This document shows positions 34,811-45,599 of a stretch of DNA of 64,000 nucleotides, one piece after another. Position numbers and translations under genes: made by a program. This DNA is from Multifurca ochricompacta (lineage: Eukaryota > Basidiomycota > Agaricomycetes > Russulales > Russulaceae): positions 1 to 64,000 of the forward strand of contig WTXG01000169.1 in the NCBI GenBank assembly GCA_022496185.1. The letters are read 5' to 3'. The notes beneath the pieces are model-generated. The model was not told the DNA's origin. It ran no database searches and saw nothing but the letters and a program-made list of their open reading frames with translations. Within the stretch, counting starts at the first letter, position 1. Every line of letters begins with the position of its first letter.

Positions 34811-35713
34811 TGTAAGAGCTAGAAAAGTGAGTAGCTCAGTCTTTGGAACAGAAAGACTATATTGCTAGGTAATACCTAGAAAAGCGAGTAGCTACACAAA
34901 GAATTAGTAAAATGCAATGTAGCTACGAAGAAAATAATACTGACCTCAGTCTTTGGAACAGAAAGACTGAGGACGCTAACTACGCTGGTAGTCCTATAAT
35001 ATAGTAAGAAATTTGCACGATACGATACCTTGTGCATTGTGTAGAATGGCCTCAATCTGATCGATCCCGGGCCGCCATCTCTGGTATCAATGTGTGTTAC
35101 AACCTCTACCGTCTGTCCCCATTTTCTTTCTGCTGCCCAACGACGACCCCTCCTTGCCGCCCACTTTACACTTCTCGATCACATCTCCATCGTGGGACCC
35201 CTCACATGCCCTGCTCCCATCCCCGTGACCTAGTTTACATCTATTGATGTGTTGTTTGCTTATGCTTGCCTCCTTATCTCTTTATCTCCTTATCTTAAGA
35301 CCGGACACTTACTTAGTACCCTATCAGAAGCTAGGCTTTACGCCCTCTGCTTTCGTATATTTGGGCCCATCTGACTCTGTACCCTTATCTCGTAGACGCC
35401 CACTGAGTTACGTATATAAGTCCGCTGTAGCTACCCTGTAGACCTCAGACTTGACTTATTGAATACATTGGTGCCTGTCTTCTGGACATCCCCTTTGATC
35501 TCTGACTCAGTTGTCTCAAGTGCTTTTGGCACTTCCCCGCTCAACATCGTCTTAGAGGAGGCGTCCCTTTGACTTTGACTCATCCCCCTTACACTCCAAG
35601 AAGCCTTATTGGTTTCTTCTCTGACTCTACGAAGTACGCTGTCACACAAGTCGTGTGGAACGTCCTGCACCGGACGTAACAATGTGGCTGTGTGCCGTGG
35701 CTGTATTCTAACA
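34811..35713 (-). repeat. 5' LTR-D of copia C2, split by LTR-A
   Basis: The two parts, 34811-35094 and 35687-35713, sum to 311 bp, the same length as the partner LTR at 29160. The following internal sequence on the minus strand starts GATTATGAGACC. This fits a degraded primer site for the initiator tRNA-Met anticodon arm. Confidence 0.92.
35095..35681 (+). repeat. Solo LTR-A inside LTR-D
   Basis: A 587-bp LTR with TSD ATGTG at 35090-35094 and 35682-35686. It begins TGTTACAACCTC and ends CCGGACGTAACA. Its insertion post-dates copia C2, which itself post-dates G4. Confidence 0.92.
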
Positions 35714-35863
35714 TGGAAAGGGTTCCCAGACTCCGACAACTCATGGGAGCCAGCTGGGAATATCTTTGCTCTGGCCCTTATCATGGAGTTCCATAACTGA
35801 CACCCAGAAGCACCCAATGGAAGTTAAAAAGGGGACCAACATCCCTGCTGAGATCCCCAGTAC
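35714..35863 (+). pseudogene. Chromodomain of G4, right piece
   Basis: After one copy of the TSD TGGAA the frame reads GFPDSDNSWEPAGNIFALALIMEFHN, the C-terminal half of the chromodomain. It continues 29127-29159. A short non-coding gap leads to ORF3. Confidence 0.8.
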
Positions 35864-37102
35864 ATGCTCCCCCAGCAACGTTCTACCACTATCACTTCTA
35901 TCATGTCTTTCATCGCTGCCAATGCCGCCATCGACGCCTTCACCACCCCCACTGTAGTTGTCAAGAACTTCCCTGCTGCCCATCCTTCCACACATCCCTC
36001 TACCCCTATCAACTACAAGGCCGCCAAAGCATGGGTCAAGAGTCAATCCACTAACCCCAATGGCAACTTTGAACACAGTGAAGAGCTGCACCCCAATGAT
36101 TTAGCCAGCATGGAGTCAGACAATGACATCCCTGAGTTTCTGTTTTTCCTCAATAATCCTAACTCCTTTATGTACTACCCTCTTGAGATCACCATGGCTG
36201 ATGGAATGATTGCCATCGCCAAATATATATTCTACACAAATGGAGGAATGGACATAGCCAGATGTATGAAGAAGGATGGCCCCATCTATGAGGCCCCAGT
36301 CTATTTAGAAGAAAGGTACATGGGTCATTTACACCACACCATGACTGACGAGCAGCTTGGGCATTTGGCTGTGGAAGACTGCCGCGCCTTTGCCATCAAC
36401 AAGGTGCTAAATGACATGTGGCTCCCACATCTCAAGGCCAAAGTAATGAGGCTGTGGAAGAATCTGACATTGCGGACAATGTTGAACACCCAGTACAAAG
36501 AGCATGCAAAAATGATGGCAAGGCTGACCAGTGGGATGTTCCAGGTGGAATAAGAGCTGGTAGAGATTCAGAAGAGGTTGGAGAAGGGGGATGCATATCA
36601 GACTATTGCTGAAAGGTATGCCAACATGTATAGCCGCCCCCTACCTCCATGATCATTGGGCATGGCCCCAATGCTGTTGCCAAACTGGTTCGAGATGCCA
36701 TGCATGCATGAAAACCCTTGTGGAGAAGAATGTTGGCACTGCAGCAGTAAGTATCACATCAGCTGGAACTGCCCCCTCAACTGCAAGTGGTGCTGGCACT
36801 GTCACAGTAACCTGCACTGGAGCCAATTCTGCAACTTCCAATGAGTGGGAGTTGCCCCAACGATTATCAACCCATCCAGGTGGTGTGGCAAATGCCTCTG
36901 TCACAATTCAGGGCATCGCAAGTTGGACTGCCCTGTCCATGATCTATGCCACAACTGTGGTCAGCGCAGCCCTTACAGGTTTCTTCATACCCATCAATGC
37001 CCACAGGAGTCAGACAAGGAGAATTATATGCTGGATGATCACAATGTAGCTGACAATTACTTGGACTTGGTGCAGGATGATGATGGTACAAGTCATTTCT
37101 AG
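35864..37102 (+). pseudogene. ORF3 of chromovirus G4
   Basis: This is the fourth copy of the ORF3 family. It starts MLPQQRSTTITSIMSF and is open to 36550, where CAG/GAG has become TAA or TAG-like (VE, stop). A TGA near 36651 stands at the presumed Arg codon before the knuckles and another at about 36842. The knuckles CWHCSSKYHISWNC, CWHCHSNLHWSQFC and CGKCLCHNSGHRKLDC are all present. It ends LVQDDDGTSHF at 37102, followed by the polypurine tract and the 3' LTR at 37133. Confidence 0.75.
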
Positions 37103-37132
37103 CCAGGTCTGCTAGAACCAGAAGAGGGGTGA

Positions 37133-37175
37133 TGTTACAACTCCCATCCCTTCCCATTTTCTTTCACCTCCCAAA
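37133..37175 (+). repeat. 3' LTR-A of G4, first 43 bp
   Basis: It starts TGTTACAACTCCC right after the purine tract. It is cut at 37175 by the hAT-like MITE and resumes at 44834. Together the parts give 593 bp, the normal LTR-A length. Confidence 0.85.
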
Positions 37176-37193
37176 TAGTGTTCGCCATGGGTA

Positions 37194-37695
37194 TGTGGAA
37201 CAGGCATGTGCGCAGCATACTGACTGTAAGTTGTAAGCAGGTTAGGCTAAATGACAAGTTAGACTTCAGAGATGAAGAAAACTCTATTACTATTCTACTG
37301 ACCTAAACAACAAGTTAGCTACAGAGAGTGGTCAGTCAAAGGTATAAGTAGAGAGTAATGTAGAAGGGACTTACACTTCAGAGATGAAGAAAACTCTGAA
37401 GTGTAGAAGATGAAACAGACACCCTTATATACTATCCAAGGGGTGGTCTGTGCACTGGGAATAAGTCCACAAGTGCCAGACAAAGTCCAAACAATAAACA
37501 TGAGGGAGAAAGGCCATTGGCCTCTACAGAAATCACATGTTACAAAGTGTATCAGTCAGCTACTGTGGAATGTGAGAAAGAAAGTAATAATGATAATGTA
37601 AAAAGTCCGAAACTCCGGTATCTAATCTAATCTACAAGTAGCTAATCTAATCACCTGATGCCTGAAGCATCACCAAACATCTTCTGTGTTCAACA
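37194..37695 (-). repeat. 3' LTR-E of copia C3
   Basis: A 502-bp LTR identical in length to 43227-43728. The element TSD is GGGTA at 37189-37193 and 43729-43733. A purine tract (on the minus strand …GCATGGAGGGA) adjoins it at 37696-37706. The two LTRs differ at ten bases, nine of them explained by CpG changes. Confidence 0.94.
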
Positions 37696-39750
37696 TCCCT
37701 CCATGCTGAAGGCATCTGGTCATGGATGGGAAATGAGTTGGATGAGCACACTGTCATCACAATTAAATGAGCATATCGCCAGCCAGAGATCCAACTTCTC
37801 TAACTCTCTGAGTGCGAGAGAGGCTTGGTGTTCAGAGGCATATCGTGGTGATTCGCTTATGCAAACTGAAACCATACACACCTCTTGCATCACTCTCGAA
37901 GTTGAGAACTTTGCTCATGGTGGGAAAGTGAAATTGGTATACAAAGTCTCCAGATTCCAGCTCTCTCATTTCAGCATAAGTCCTAGTCCATTGACCATGG
38001 TTTCAAACAATGCTTTGGTAGAGACTTAGTGAAGCCATCTGCCAGCATCTCACCTGTGGGGGTACACACTAACTCAATTATGTGTGATTCAATGTACCCC
38101 CTAATGGCATGGAACTTGATAGGAATATGCTTTGACTGCCTTCCTGTGACAGGGTTTAATGCCAAATCCACGGCACCCTTATTGTCACAATGGAGTAGTA
38201 TAGGGGAGGATACCTCATACCCTAACTCTTCCATAAAAGTCCTATACCACATTGCCTGATTTGCAGCCTCAGAGAGACTCATATATTCGGCCTCAGTGGT
38301 GGACTGTGCTACCGTTTTCTGCTTCTGGAACACCATGAAATGGCACCATTTGCCAAGAAAATACATAGCCTGAGGTAGAGTGGCAGTCCTCTTGATCTCC
38401 CCATGAGGAATCTGCAAAGCCATGAAGGCCACTCTCCCCATTCCCTCCAGAATACCGCAGCTTGCAGTCTTTTGTACTATTAAGATACTTTAAGACATAT
38501 TTTGCAAGTCGCATGTGATCTTGAGAGGGGTTGGAAGCATATTGACTAAGGCATGCCACAGCAAAACTGATGTCAGGTCTACTTCCAATCTGCACCCATA
38601 GCAGAGACCCCATCAACTGTTGGTACTTCTTTATTTCAGAAGTGGATGCTGGCCATCAAATTTGACCAGATGAACATCAGTGCCAGAGGGAAGAGGAGTA
38701 TATACTCGGTTGGAATCCCTCATCCCAAACTTCTCAATAATAGATAAAATGTAGGCTGCTTGGTCAATTTCCAGTGTCTGTTAGGACGATCCCTGGTAAT
38801 ATTACTCCAAGGTACAACTGGATTTCTCCCAAGTCAGTCATCTCATATCGATTAGATAGAGCTGACTTCAGCCACGTTATCTTATCATTGGAAGACCCAA
38901 GTATAGTAATGTCATCTACATAAGAATGACATAAAGTGAATCATCCCCTCCTTTTGATGAAACAGTATACTCCTGCATCAGAGTACATCTGAGTAAGCCC
39001 AGTTCATTAAGAACTGCATGGAATTGTAGATTCCATGCTCAGGAGGCTTGTTTGAGGCCATATAAAGCTTTTTGTAGCCTACAAACTTTGGACTCTTGAC
39101 CAGCAACGACGAAACCAACTGGTTGCTCCATATAAATCTCTTCATCCAGATCACCATGTAGGAATGCCGATTTGACATCCATTTGGTGGATTTCCCAATC
39201 CTCTAGCATAGCTAATGCTAGTAATAATCTAAGTGATTCAAATCTGGCGACTGGAGAGAAGTTTCGTCAAAGTCCACTCCTTCTACTTGGGTGAACCCTT
39301 TTGCCACAAGCCTAGCACGAAACCGTCCATCTGGTTTCAGCTTGAATACCCATTTTGATTTGACAGCCTTTCTTCCTTTTGGAAGATCCTCAAGGCGCCA
39401 CACATTAGTTTATCTAAGGCATCAATTTGTATCTACATGCCTCAAGCCATTCACTGGCATTATCAGACTGCATTGCCTCCTGAAAAGTCAGGGGGTCTCT
39501 ATAAGAGACACCTGCAGCATTTAGCAATTCCATATGCCCTAGTCTGGAAGAACCCTGCACAAACTCAGCATTATCCTCATTATAAAATCGAGGATTCATT
39601 CGTCGTGAATGTTTGGGACGGGCAGTATCAAGATCTAAATCTTCCTGCACAGCCCTGTCACATTGCTGAGAGTGTGGACTTTCCCTAGTAAATACTGGTT
39701 GGGAAATTTTGCCAACATTCTTCTTAGATTGTCTTTTGGCACGGGTCTCT
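37696..39750 (-). pseudogene. Copia C3 RT and RNase H
   Basis: Read leftwards, the RT region has AVKSKWVFKLKPDGRFRARL and FTQVEGVDF near 39290-39370. A catalytic YVDDITILG is near 38900-38925. RNase H holds GSLLWVQIGSRPDISFAVAC, STTEAEYMSLSEAANQAMWY near 38270, and LHCDNKGAVDLALNP near 38170. The polypeptide ends KSLPKHCLKPWSMD at about 37983, with a 290-bp 3' untranslated tail. Several frame breaks make it inactive. Confidence 0.85.
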
Positions 39751-41270
39751 GGGGGAGTTCAGATGGTTCCATGATTTGGGACGGAGGCGTCTGATAGATA
39801 GTTGATCGTGTGTGTCAACTCATTTTGGGTGTGGTAGGCTCAGGATTTACTTGAGGAGGTTCCACTTCCTCCTGTTCCTCAACCATGGCATCCTTATCTT
39901 CAGGAGCCTGAGGAACTGTGGCTATTGCTGGTTGAGGCTGGACAGGCCTCTCAACTTCTAAAACAAAAGGCGTAACCTTTTCTTTTGTTTACCCTTGCTG
40001 TCCTTGGCAAGGTTGGATGGGAAGGATCCTTCATCAAATGTCACATCTCTTGATATACGAAGGATCGAGTATGCATATCCCAAAGAAGATATCCTTTTGA
40101 GTGGGGTGCATACCCGACAAAGACTGTTTCCCTGGCTTTGTGATCCAGTTTACATCTTTTATCCTCTGGGACAGTATAGTAGGCTAAGCAGCCAAATATT
40201 TTAAAGTAAGAGACATCTGGAATGTCCCCATCCAGAAGCTCAAGCGGTGTCCTCCACTTATTAGAGCGGATTGGCGTTCTATTGTATATGTGACAGGCTG
40301 TTTGCACTGCACATTCCCAGAAACCAAGGGAAAGACCAGCATGATGCAGCATGCTGGTAGCCTTTTCCATTATGGTTCTGTTGAACCTTTCAGCCCTTCC
40401 ATTCTGTTGTGGGGAATATGGCATTGTCAATTTATGCTCTATGCCAGCCTGCTCAAGTATAGACTTCAGCTCCCTATTGACAAATTCGCCACCTCGGTCT
40501 GTATGTAAGGTCTTTATTTTCTTGTCTGTTTTATTTTCCAAGAATGCCTTAATGTTACAGAAGACCAATGTAAAATCACTTTTTGCTTTCATAGCAACAA
40601 CTAAAGCTGTCCTGCTAAAGTCGTCTATGAAAGTGGCAAAGTATAGGTTTCCTTGAATTGAGGTACATTGCAATGGACCAACTAAGTCACTATGAATGAC
40701 CTCCAAGGGTGCTGAAGCTCTCTTTTGAGAGGGAGGGAATGGAAGACGGTGTGATTTTCCCATTTCACAGCCATAGCATGGCTTGTCTTCCACTTGGCTA
40801 TTATCAATACTAAGGCCTTTTACAGCCTTAGGAGCATGTCTTTTGAGGGCCTCTTTTGACATATGACCCATGCGCAAATGCCAGGTATCAAGGCTACTTG
40901 ATGCAGATTTGTGGGAAGCAGTATTTAGATTCTGCATAGTTTTCCCAAAGACCCAATAGAGTCCCATAGCCTTGATGCCTTCCGCTATAATTGCATTATT
41001 GTACTTTATTTTGACCTCGGATGGAGAAAATTCCACTGAGCCACCTTTGTCTGTGATGCAGCTTGTCAACAGTATTCTCTCACTGCCAGGCATATAAAAG
41101 ACATTGTTTAACTCTAACTCATAATTGTTTCGAGTTTTGAGTATGACTTTGCCTGTCCTTCAACTTGAACTACGGATCCATCACCAATTGTCACCTGATG
41201 TCCCTTGTGTGGGAAATACTCAGAGAAATCGTCTAAGTATGGTGTAAATGAGTGGTGGCTCCGCTGTCCA
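39751..41270 (-). CDS. Copia C3 integrase
   Basis: A single open frame runs from 41093 to 40041. It contains the GAG-pre-integrase zinc region (WHLRMGHMSKEALKRH … CYGCEMGKSH). The core follows: HSDLVGPLQ with the first Asp, TDRGGEFVN with the second Asp, and SPQQNGRAERFNRTI with the Glu. The FLGY-like FVGYAPHSKGYLLW module comes next. It would insert the cDNA copy into the genome. Frame breaks occur upstream (41100-41270) and downstream in a Pro-rich linker. Confidence 0.87.
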
Positions 41271-42333
41271 TCATCCAAGGTTGCTGCCATCATCGACTTC
41301 TTGTGTGTGCTCAGTCATCATATAAAGTGAAATGCGAGGTGTCTCATGCACCTCCTGTATTCTGCCACTACCATTAACTACAGTAGCTACTTGTGTGGAG
41401 TTATTATGTGTACTGGGGCCTTGCCCCTTCCTCTTGTTGCCCTTTTTGCCTGCATCAGCATTGGCTCTGTCCTGTTTCCTTTGCCGACATTCATTAGCCT
41501 TGTGGCCCAGCTTCTGGCAATAGAAGCAGGTGACATCATTGGACAATGATGCACCTGCAGGAGGTGGCGTGAAAGATACTTGTTTTTTATTTTTGTTTTT
41601 GTTGACATGGGCTGCCTTGTTAAGGGCAGCCCCAACACCACTTCCTGTGGGGCTGGCTAGTCGGCTTTCCTCATTTAGGAACCTTTGTACAAGGTCCTGA
41701 GGGGAAAGGCAGTCAGGAGGACCTGACGCCAGGATTGAGCCTGCAATGGCTGAGTAGGATGGAGGCAGGGATTGGAGCAATATGAAGCTCATTTGGGATC
41801 AGAGATCTCCATCCCATTCTCTTTGAGAGTACTCCTCACATCCAACACATGCTGCAACTGGGGTCTGAATTGTTTGCCCTCCTCCAAGCGGAAGGAGGAC
41901 ACAGAACACCACAAGTTGTAGGTGGCCATGCTACCTACTGAGCCATAGAGCGATTCCAAATGCTCATACTTGGCATTGACAGAGGGGTAAGTTCTGTCAG
42001 AGGCAATTTGGGAGTATGTTTCCGGTGATGTGACCATCACCAGGACTCCCATGAGGACTTCCTCAACTCTATTCCACTCCACATACATCGGCTCTGACCA
42101 TGTGGCAAAGCGTTTGGCATACTCATCGTCCTTTTCTCCATCCTCTGGCTTGGGAGGATTCAGGAATTAGGGGCATCATGCATGATGTGCCTCTTCATCC
42201 CATTTATCCTCAGCAAGGCTGTGAACGACACAGACCATTGCTGCCAGTTGGAGCCATCAAGTTTGTCAAACTTGAAGGTAGGGGGGAAGACAATGGAAGA
42301 CATTGAGATGATTTTAAAAAGGTTGATCCTGGT
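41271..42333 (-). pseudogene. Copia C3 Gag
   Basis: Gag begins near MSSIVFPPTFKFDKLDGSNW (about 42300), then a TAA near 42163 and a shift near 42088 interrupt the UBN2-like capsid region. A stop at 41790 follows GMEISDPK. The nucleocapsid knuckle CFYCQKLGHKANECRQRK lies near 41470-41530 and the frame runs on towards the protease (MMDSGATTHL-like at about 41260). It is not functional as it stands. Confidence 0.82.
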
Positions 42334-43226
42334 TCCAAGGAGCAATTAGAACCAGTTGTCCAGGTCTCATTGAAGAGGGCCTGTCCATTCTGTGGCGCTA
42401 TGCTTCAGAACTTAAAAAAGTCCTGCCTCTGATGTGCGACTTCTAAGTAGTATAGTAGGTTGTCTAGCACCATCTACAACAAGTCCTAAGCCCACATCAG
42501 GGGGACATTGTGTAAATAGATGGGGAGTCATGTCATGGAGGAGCCAACCACAAGTTCCACTAGAGACAAAGGGTATAGAGCCCTTCCTCTAGTGCTGGTG
42601 GTGGAGTCCATGATTAAGCCCTAGATGATTGGGGCCATGACTATAGTAGACTATTAGGTTTCCTCTGGTTGGGGCGAACCCCCAATGAAAGCAGTGGGTA
42701 CTTCTGCCCAGAGACAAAACCCTCTAGCTACTGTGTAAATACTATAGTAGTTCAAGCCTACTTGTATTGAGCCCAAGCGTCATGGGAGTGACTACCCATG
42801 CCTTGTTCTAGACCCTAAACTCTACCAGCAGGTCACTAAACCTGGCTTATGGATCGAGCCAAGCATTGACTGAACCTATAGCTCCAAGCCTTCTGGGCAA
42901 GGGGCCTACTAAGACTATGGATGGGACAAAAACCCAGCTACAACTAAGAATACTATTTACTTAGAGCACACATGAGGAACTCAAGGTGTTTCACCCACTT
43001 AGGGTCCCTCGTCACCTTTTGCAAGAATCCCCTGAGGGACTAGCCAGACAGATCAAGGTGGGCACATAAAGCACACCACCTTGTGGACAGTTAAGGGCAA
43101 GGGTAAGATAAAATCAAAGCTCACTGTGACGGTGATTGGGAAAGGAGGTGTCTTGAAGCAGTGAGCTTGAAGAAAGGTTGGACTGATCAGAGAAAAGTCA
43201 GTTAGACGTGCCCAGGGCCCATAACC
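42334..43226 (-). other. Long untranslated leader and primer site of copia C3
   Basis: About 890 bp lie between the 5' LTR and gag, without an open frame. The primer site, as minus strand GGTTATGGGCCCTG, adjoins the LTR at about 43213-43226. The leader is conserved in copia C4 (63165-63575), including CCCTTAACTGTCCACAAGGTGG and GACCCTAAGTGGGTGAAACACC. This suggests packaging or translation signals rather than random spacer. Confidence 0.75.
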
Positions 43227-43728
43227 TGTGGAACAGGCATGTGCACAGCATACTGACTGTAAGTTGTAAGCAGGTTAGGCTAAACGACAAGTTAGACTTC
43301 AGAGATGAAGAAAACTCTATTACTATTCTACTGACCTAAACGACAAGTTAGCTACAGAGAGCGGTCAGTCAAAGGTATAAGTAGAGAGTAATGTAGAAGG
43401 GACTTACACTTCAGAGATGAAGAAAACTCTGAAGTGTAGAGGACGAAACAGACACCCTTATATACTATCCAAGGGGTGGTCTGTGCACTGGGAATAAGTC
43501 CACAAGTGCCGGACAAAGTCCAAACAATAAACATGAGGGAGAAAGGCCATTGGCCTCTACAGAAATCACATGTTACAAAGTGTATCAGTCAGCTACTGTG
43601 GAATGTGAGAAAGAAAGTAATAATGATAATGTAAAAAGTCCAAAACTCCGGTATCTAATCTAATCTACAAGTAGCTAATCTAATCACCTGATGCCTGAAG
43701 CATCACTGAACATCTTCTGTGTTCAACA
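43227..43728 (-). repeat. 5' LTR-E of copia C3
   Basis: A 502-bp partner of 37194-37695 with TSD GGGTA on its right (43729-43733). The insertion is within a GGGTA-rich arm of the hAT-like MITE, so the target duplicate itself is GGGTA. Confidence 0.94.
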
Positions 43729-43733
43729 GGGTA

Positions 43734-44168
43734 ACCTGCGGGTAAAAACACATGGACCCATACCTGTACCTGTATGTACCCGGACCCTTACACCAAGGGT
43801 ACGGGTTTGCCATACTATGGGTACAGGTACACCACGGGTCATATACCTGTGGGTAAGGGTAGATATTTACATTTTAAGTCTGATAGCCTAGAATAACATT
43901 GTACTACTTAAGCTATAATCCATTCATCATCTGGCCATTCTTCATTGTTTTTGGTATCAGGTTGAGATGCTGCATACTTTAAATCAGCAGTCTCTACATA
44001 ACTGGCCTTCATCCAAGCTCCCAAACATAGAAGAGCCTGAGTTGTATGCAATGGGACCACTGGGTCTGTATACAGTATCTACAATACATGTACTGTATAG
44101 TTTTTCTGTGGCTGGTGCAATGCCACATGCATTGCCGCCCTCATTGCCACCCTTCCAATTTCAGCTTA
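43734..44168. repeat. Internal part of the hAT-like MITE
   Basis: The left 130 bp are a degenerate GGGTA/TACCC array. The remainder is AT-rich and non-coding. It continues at 44691 after the solo LTR-C. Confidence 0.6.
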
Positions 44169-44685
44169 TGTCACAGTTAGGTGCGGAACTGTGTCGGGGA
44201 TCATGTGGGAGCTAGCCTCCCAAGTCGCGTCAAGATAAGTCAAGGCTCTAGGTCACAGCAAAGTCAAGTTCTGGTCAAGCCCATGATGAAGTCAGAGGGC
44301 ACATGCATGAGATTCGAGGTCAATGGCAGAGACTCTAAGTCCTGCAACAAGTTCAAGATGATGAAGGCTCTCCAAGTCACATCTTGGAGAGTTCAAGTGG
44401 GGCTCTAACTGAGAGGATTTGATGAAGTCCAAAGCACCTTTGATTGAACACAAGAGAACAGACTTAGGTCTGTCTCTCTACTTTACTGTACTTTAAATAC
44501 AAGTAGTTCTAGCTATGTCATAGTAAATAGAAGGTTCTAGGACTATGACATAGTATCTAAATGGTTGTGCAGTAGAATGAGCTAGAACTAAGGAGAATTA
44601 GGAGGGGTTAGGCCCTCAGTAAGCAAAACACCAGTGAAACATGATGTCAAGTCATTAGTAACATTGCAGGGAGAATTCTGTCACA
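44169..44685 (+). repeat. Solo LTR-C with TSD GCTTA
   Basis: A 517-bp LTR from TGTCACAGTTAGG to GAATTCTGTCACA, with GCTTA at 44164-44168 and 44686-44690. It is closely similar to 27445-27965. It is nested in the hAT-like MITE. Confidence 0.93.
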
Positions 44686-44833
44686 GCTTACCTGCTCTGG
44701 TGGGTAAGGGTTGGGTGTCTGCGGGTAGGGGTCACATGAGGGGTATGAAGATGTGACCCCAACCCATACCTGCATGTACCCTGACCACATACCTGGCGGG
44801 TTGCGCCTACCTGTAGCGAACACTACTCCCAAA

Positions 44834-45383
44834 TGACAACCCTTCTTTACTGCCCACTTTACATTACCAAATCATGTCTCCATCATGGGATCCCTCACAT
44901 GCTCTGCTTCCCTCCTGTGACTGACTTTGCATTTGTGTACTTACTGTTTGGTTGTGCTTCTCTGCTCTGTTATCTTGTTATCTTGTTATCCTCTTATCTC
45001 TATGACCAGACACCTACTTAATTCCCTATCAGAAGCCAGGCCTTATGCCTCCCGCTTTCATATATTAGGGCCCACTTGACTCCATACTTCTTATCTATAG
45101 ACGCCCATTCAATTACATATATAAGCCCACTGTAGACTACATTGTAGACTTCAGACTTGACTTATTGAATACATCAGTCTTTGTCTTCTGGACTTCCTTG
45201 TGAATTCAACTTGTCTTCTCTCAGGTGCTTTTGGCACTTTCTCTGCTCAACATTGTCTTAGGGAACAGCCCCTTTGACTTTGACTCTATCCCTCTCCTCT
45301 AAGAGACCTTATTGGTTTCTACCTGAACTGAACAACTTGGCTGTTACACACATTGTGTAGAATGTCCCACACCAGACATAACA
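44834..45383 (+). repeat. 3' LTR-A of G4, remaining 550 bp
   Basis: This resumes the LTR broken at 37175, with TGACAACCCTTC following the 8-bp duplicate. It has a catatataagcc TATA-like element near 45116 and ends CACCAGACATAACA at 45383. It marks the right end of the whole 16-kb G4 nest. Confidence 0.85.
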
Positions 45384-45499
45384 TATACCTGCCAAACCCA
45401 CCATGTGGGTATGGGTTTCCATGGGTTGGGAGCCATATACCCATACCCATACCCAGCAAAACCTGTGGCACTTACCCACATGGGTATGAAAACCCTTGA
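45384..45499. repeat. GGGTA/TACCC-rich interspersed repeat, copy 2
   Basis: Colinear with 28835-28948 (ACCTGCCAAACC … TATGAAAACCCTTG). It is followed at about 45509-45532 by a second, slightly altered copy of the LTR-A end (AGAATGTCCACACCAGACAT). It therefore lies between two LTR ends. The flanks do not give a clear TSD. Confidence 0.6.
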
Positions 45500-45599
45500 C
45501 AATCACTAAGAATGTCCACACCAGACATTACACCCCATTTGCAGTTGCTTATGATCCTTCACACTAATCCAGTAAATGTAATATAATTATAGCATTGGG

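Larger units (their letters stand above)
37176..44825. mobile_element. hAT-like MITE (588 bp net) with two nested insertions
   Basis: The terminal inverted repeats are TAGTGTTCGC at 37176 and GCGAACACTA ending at 44825. An 8-bp TSD CTCCCAAA lies at 37168-37175 and 44826-44833. Eight-base TSDs and TA-starting TIRs fit the hAT superfamily. Removing copia C3 with its TSD and solo LTR-C with its TSD leaves 588 bp. The arms (37176-37193 plus 43734-43870, and 44691-44825) are dense in GGGTA/TACCC words. No coding capacity is seen, so it must be mobilised in trans. It interrupts the LTR of G4. Confidence 0.85.

Noticed and set aside
29160..43728. Using LTR divergence (about 2-3 %) as insertion age
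   Set aside because: Nearly all differences are CpG changes, so the neutral clock assumption fails.
43734..43870. GGGTA/TACCC arrays as possible interstitial telomere repeats
   Set aside because: The words are degenerate, in both orientations and bounded by TIRs with an 8-bp TSD. Fungal telomeres are usually perfect TTAGGG in one direction.
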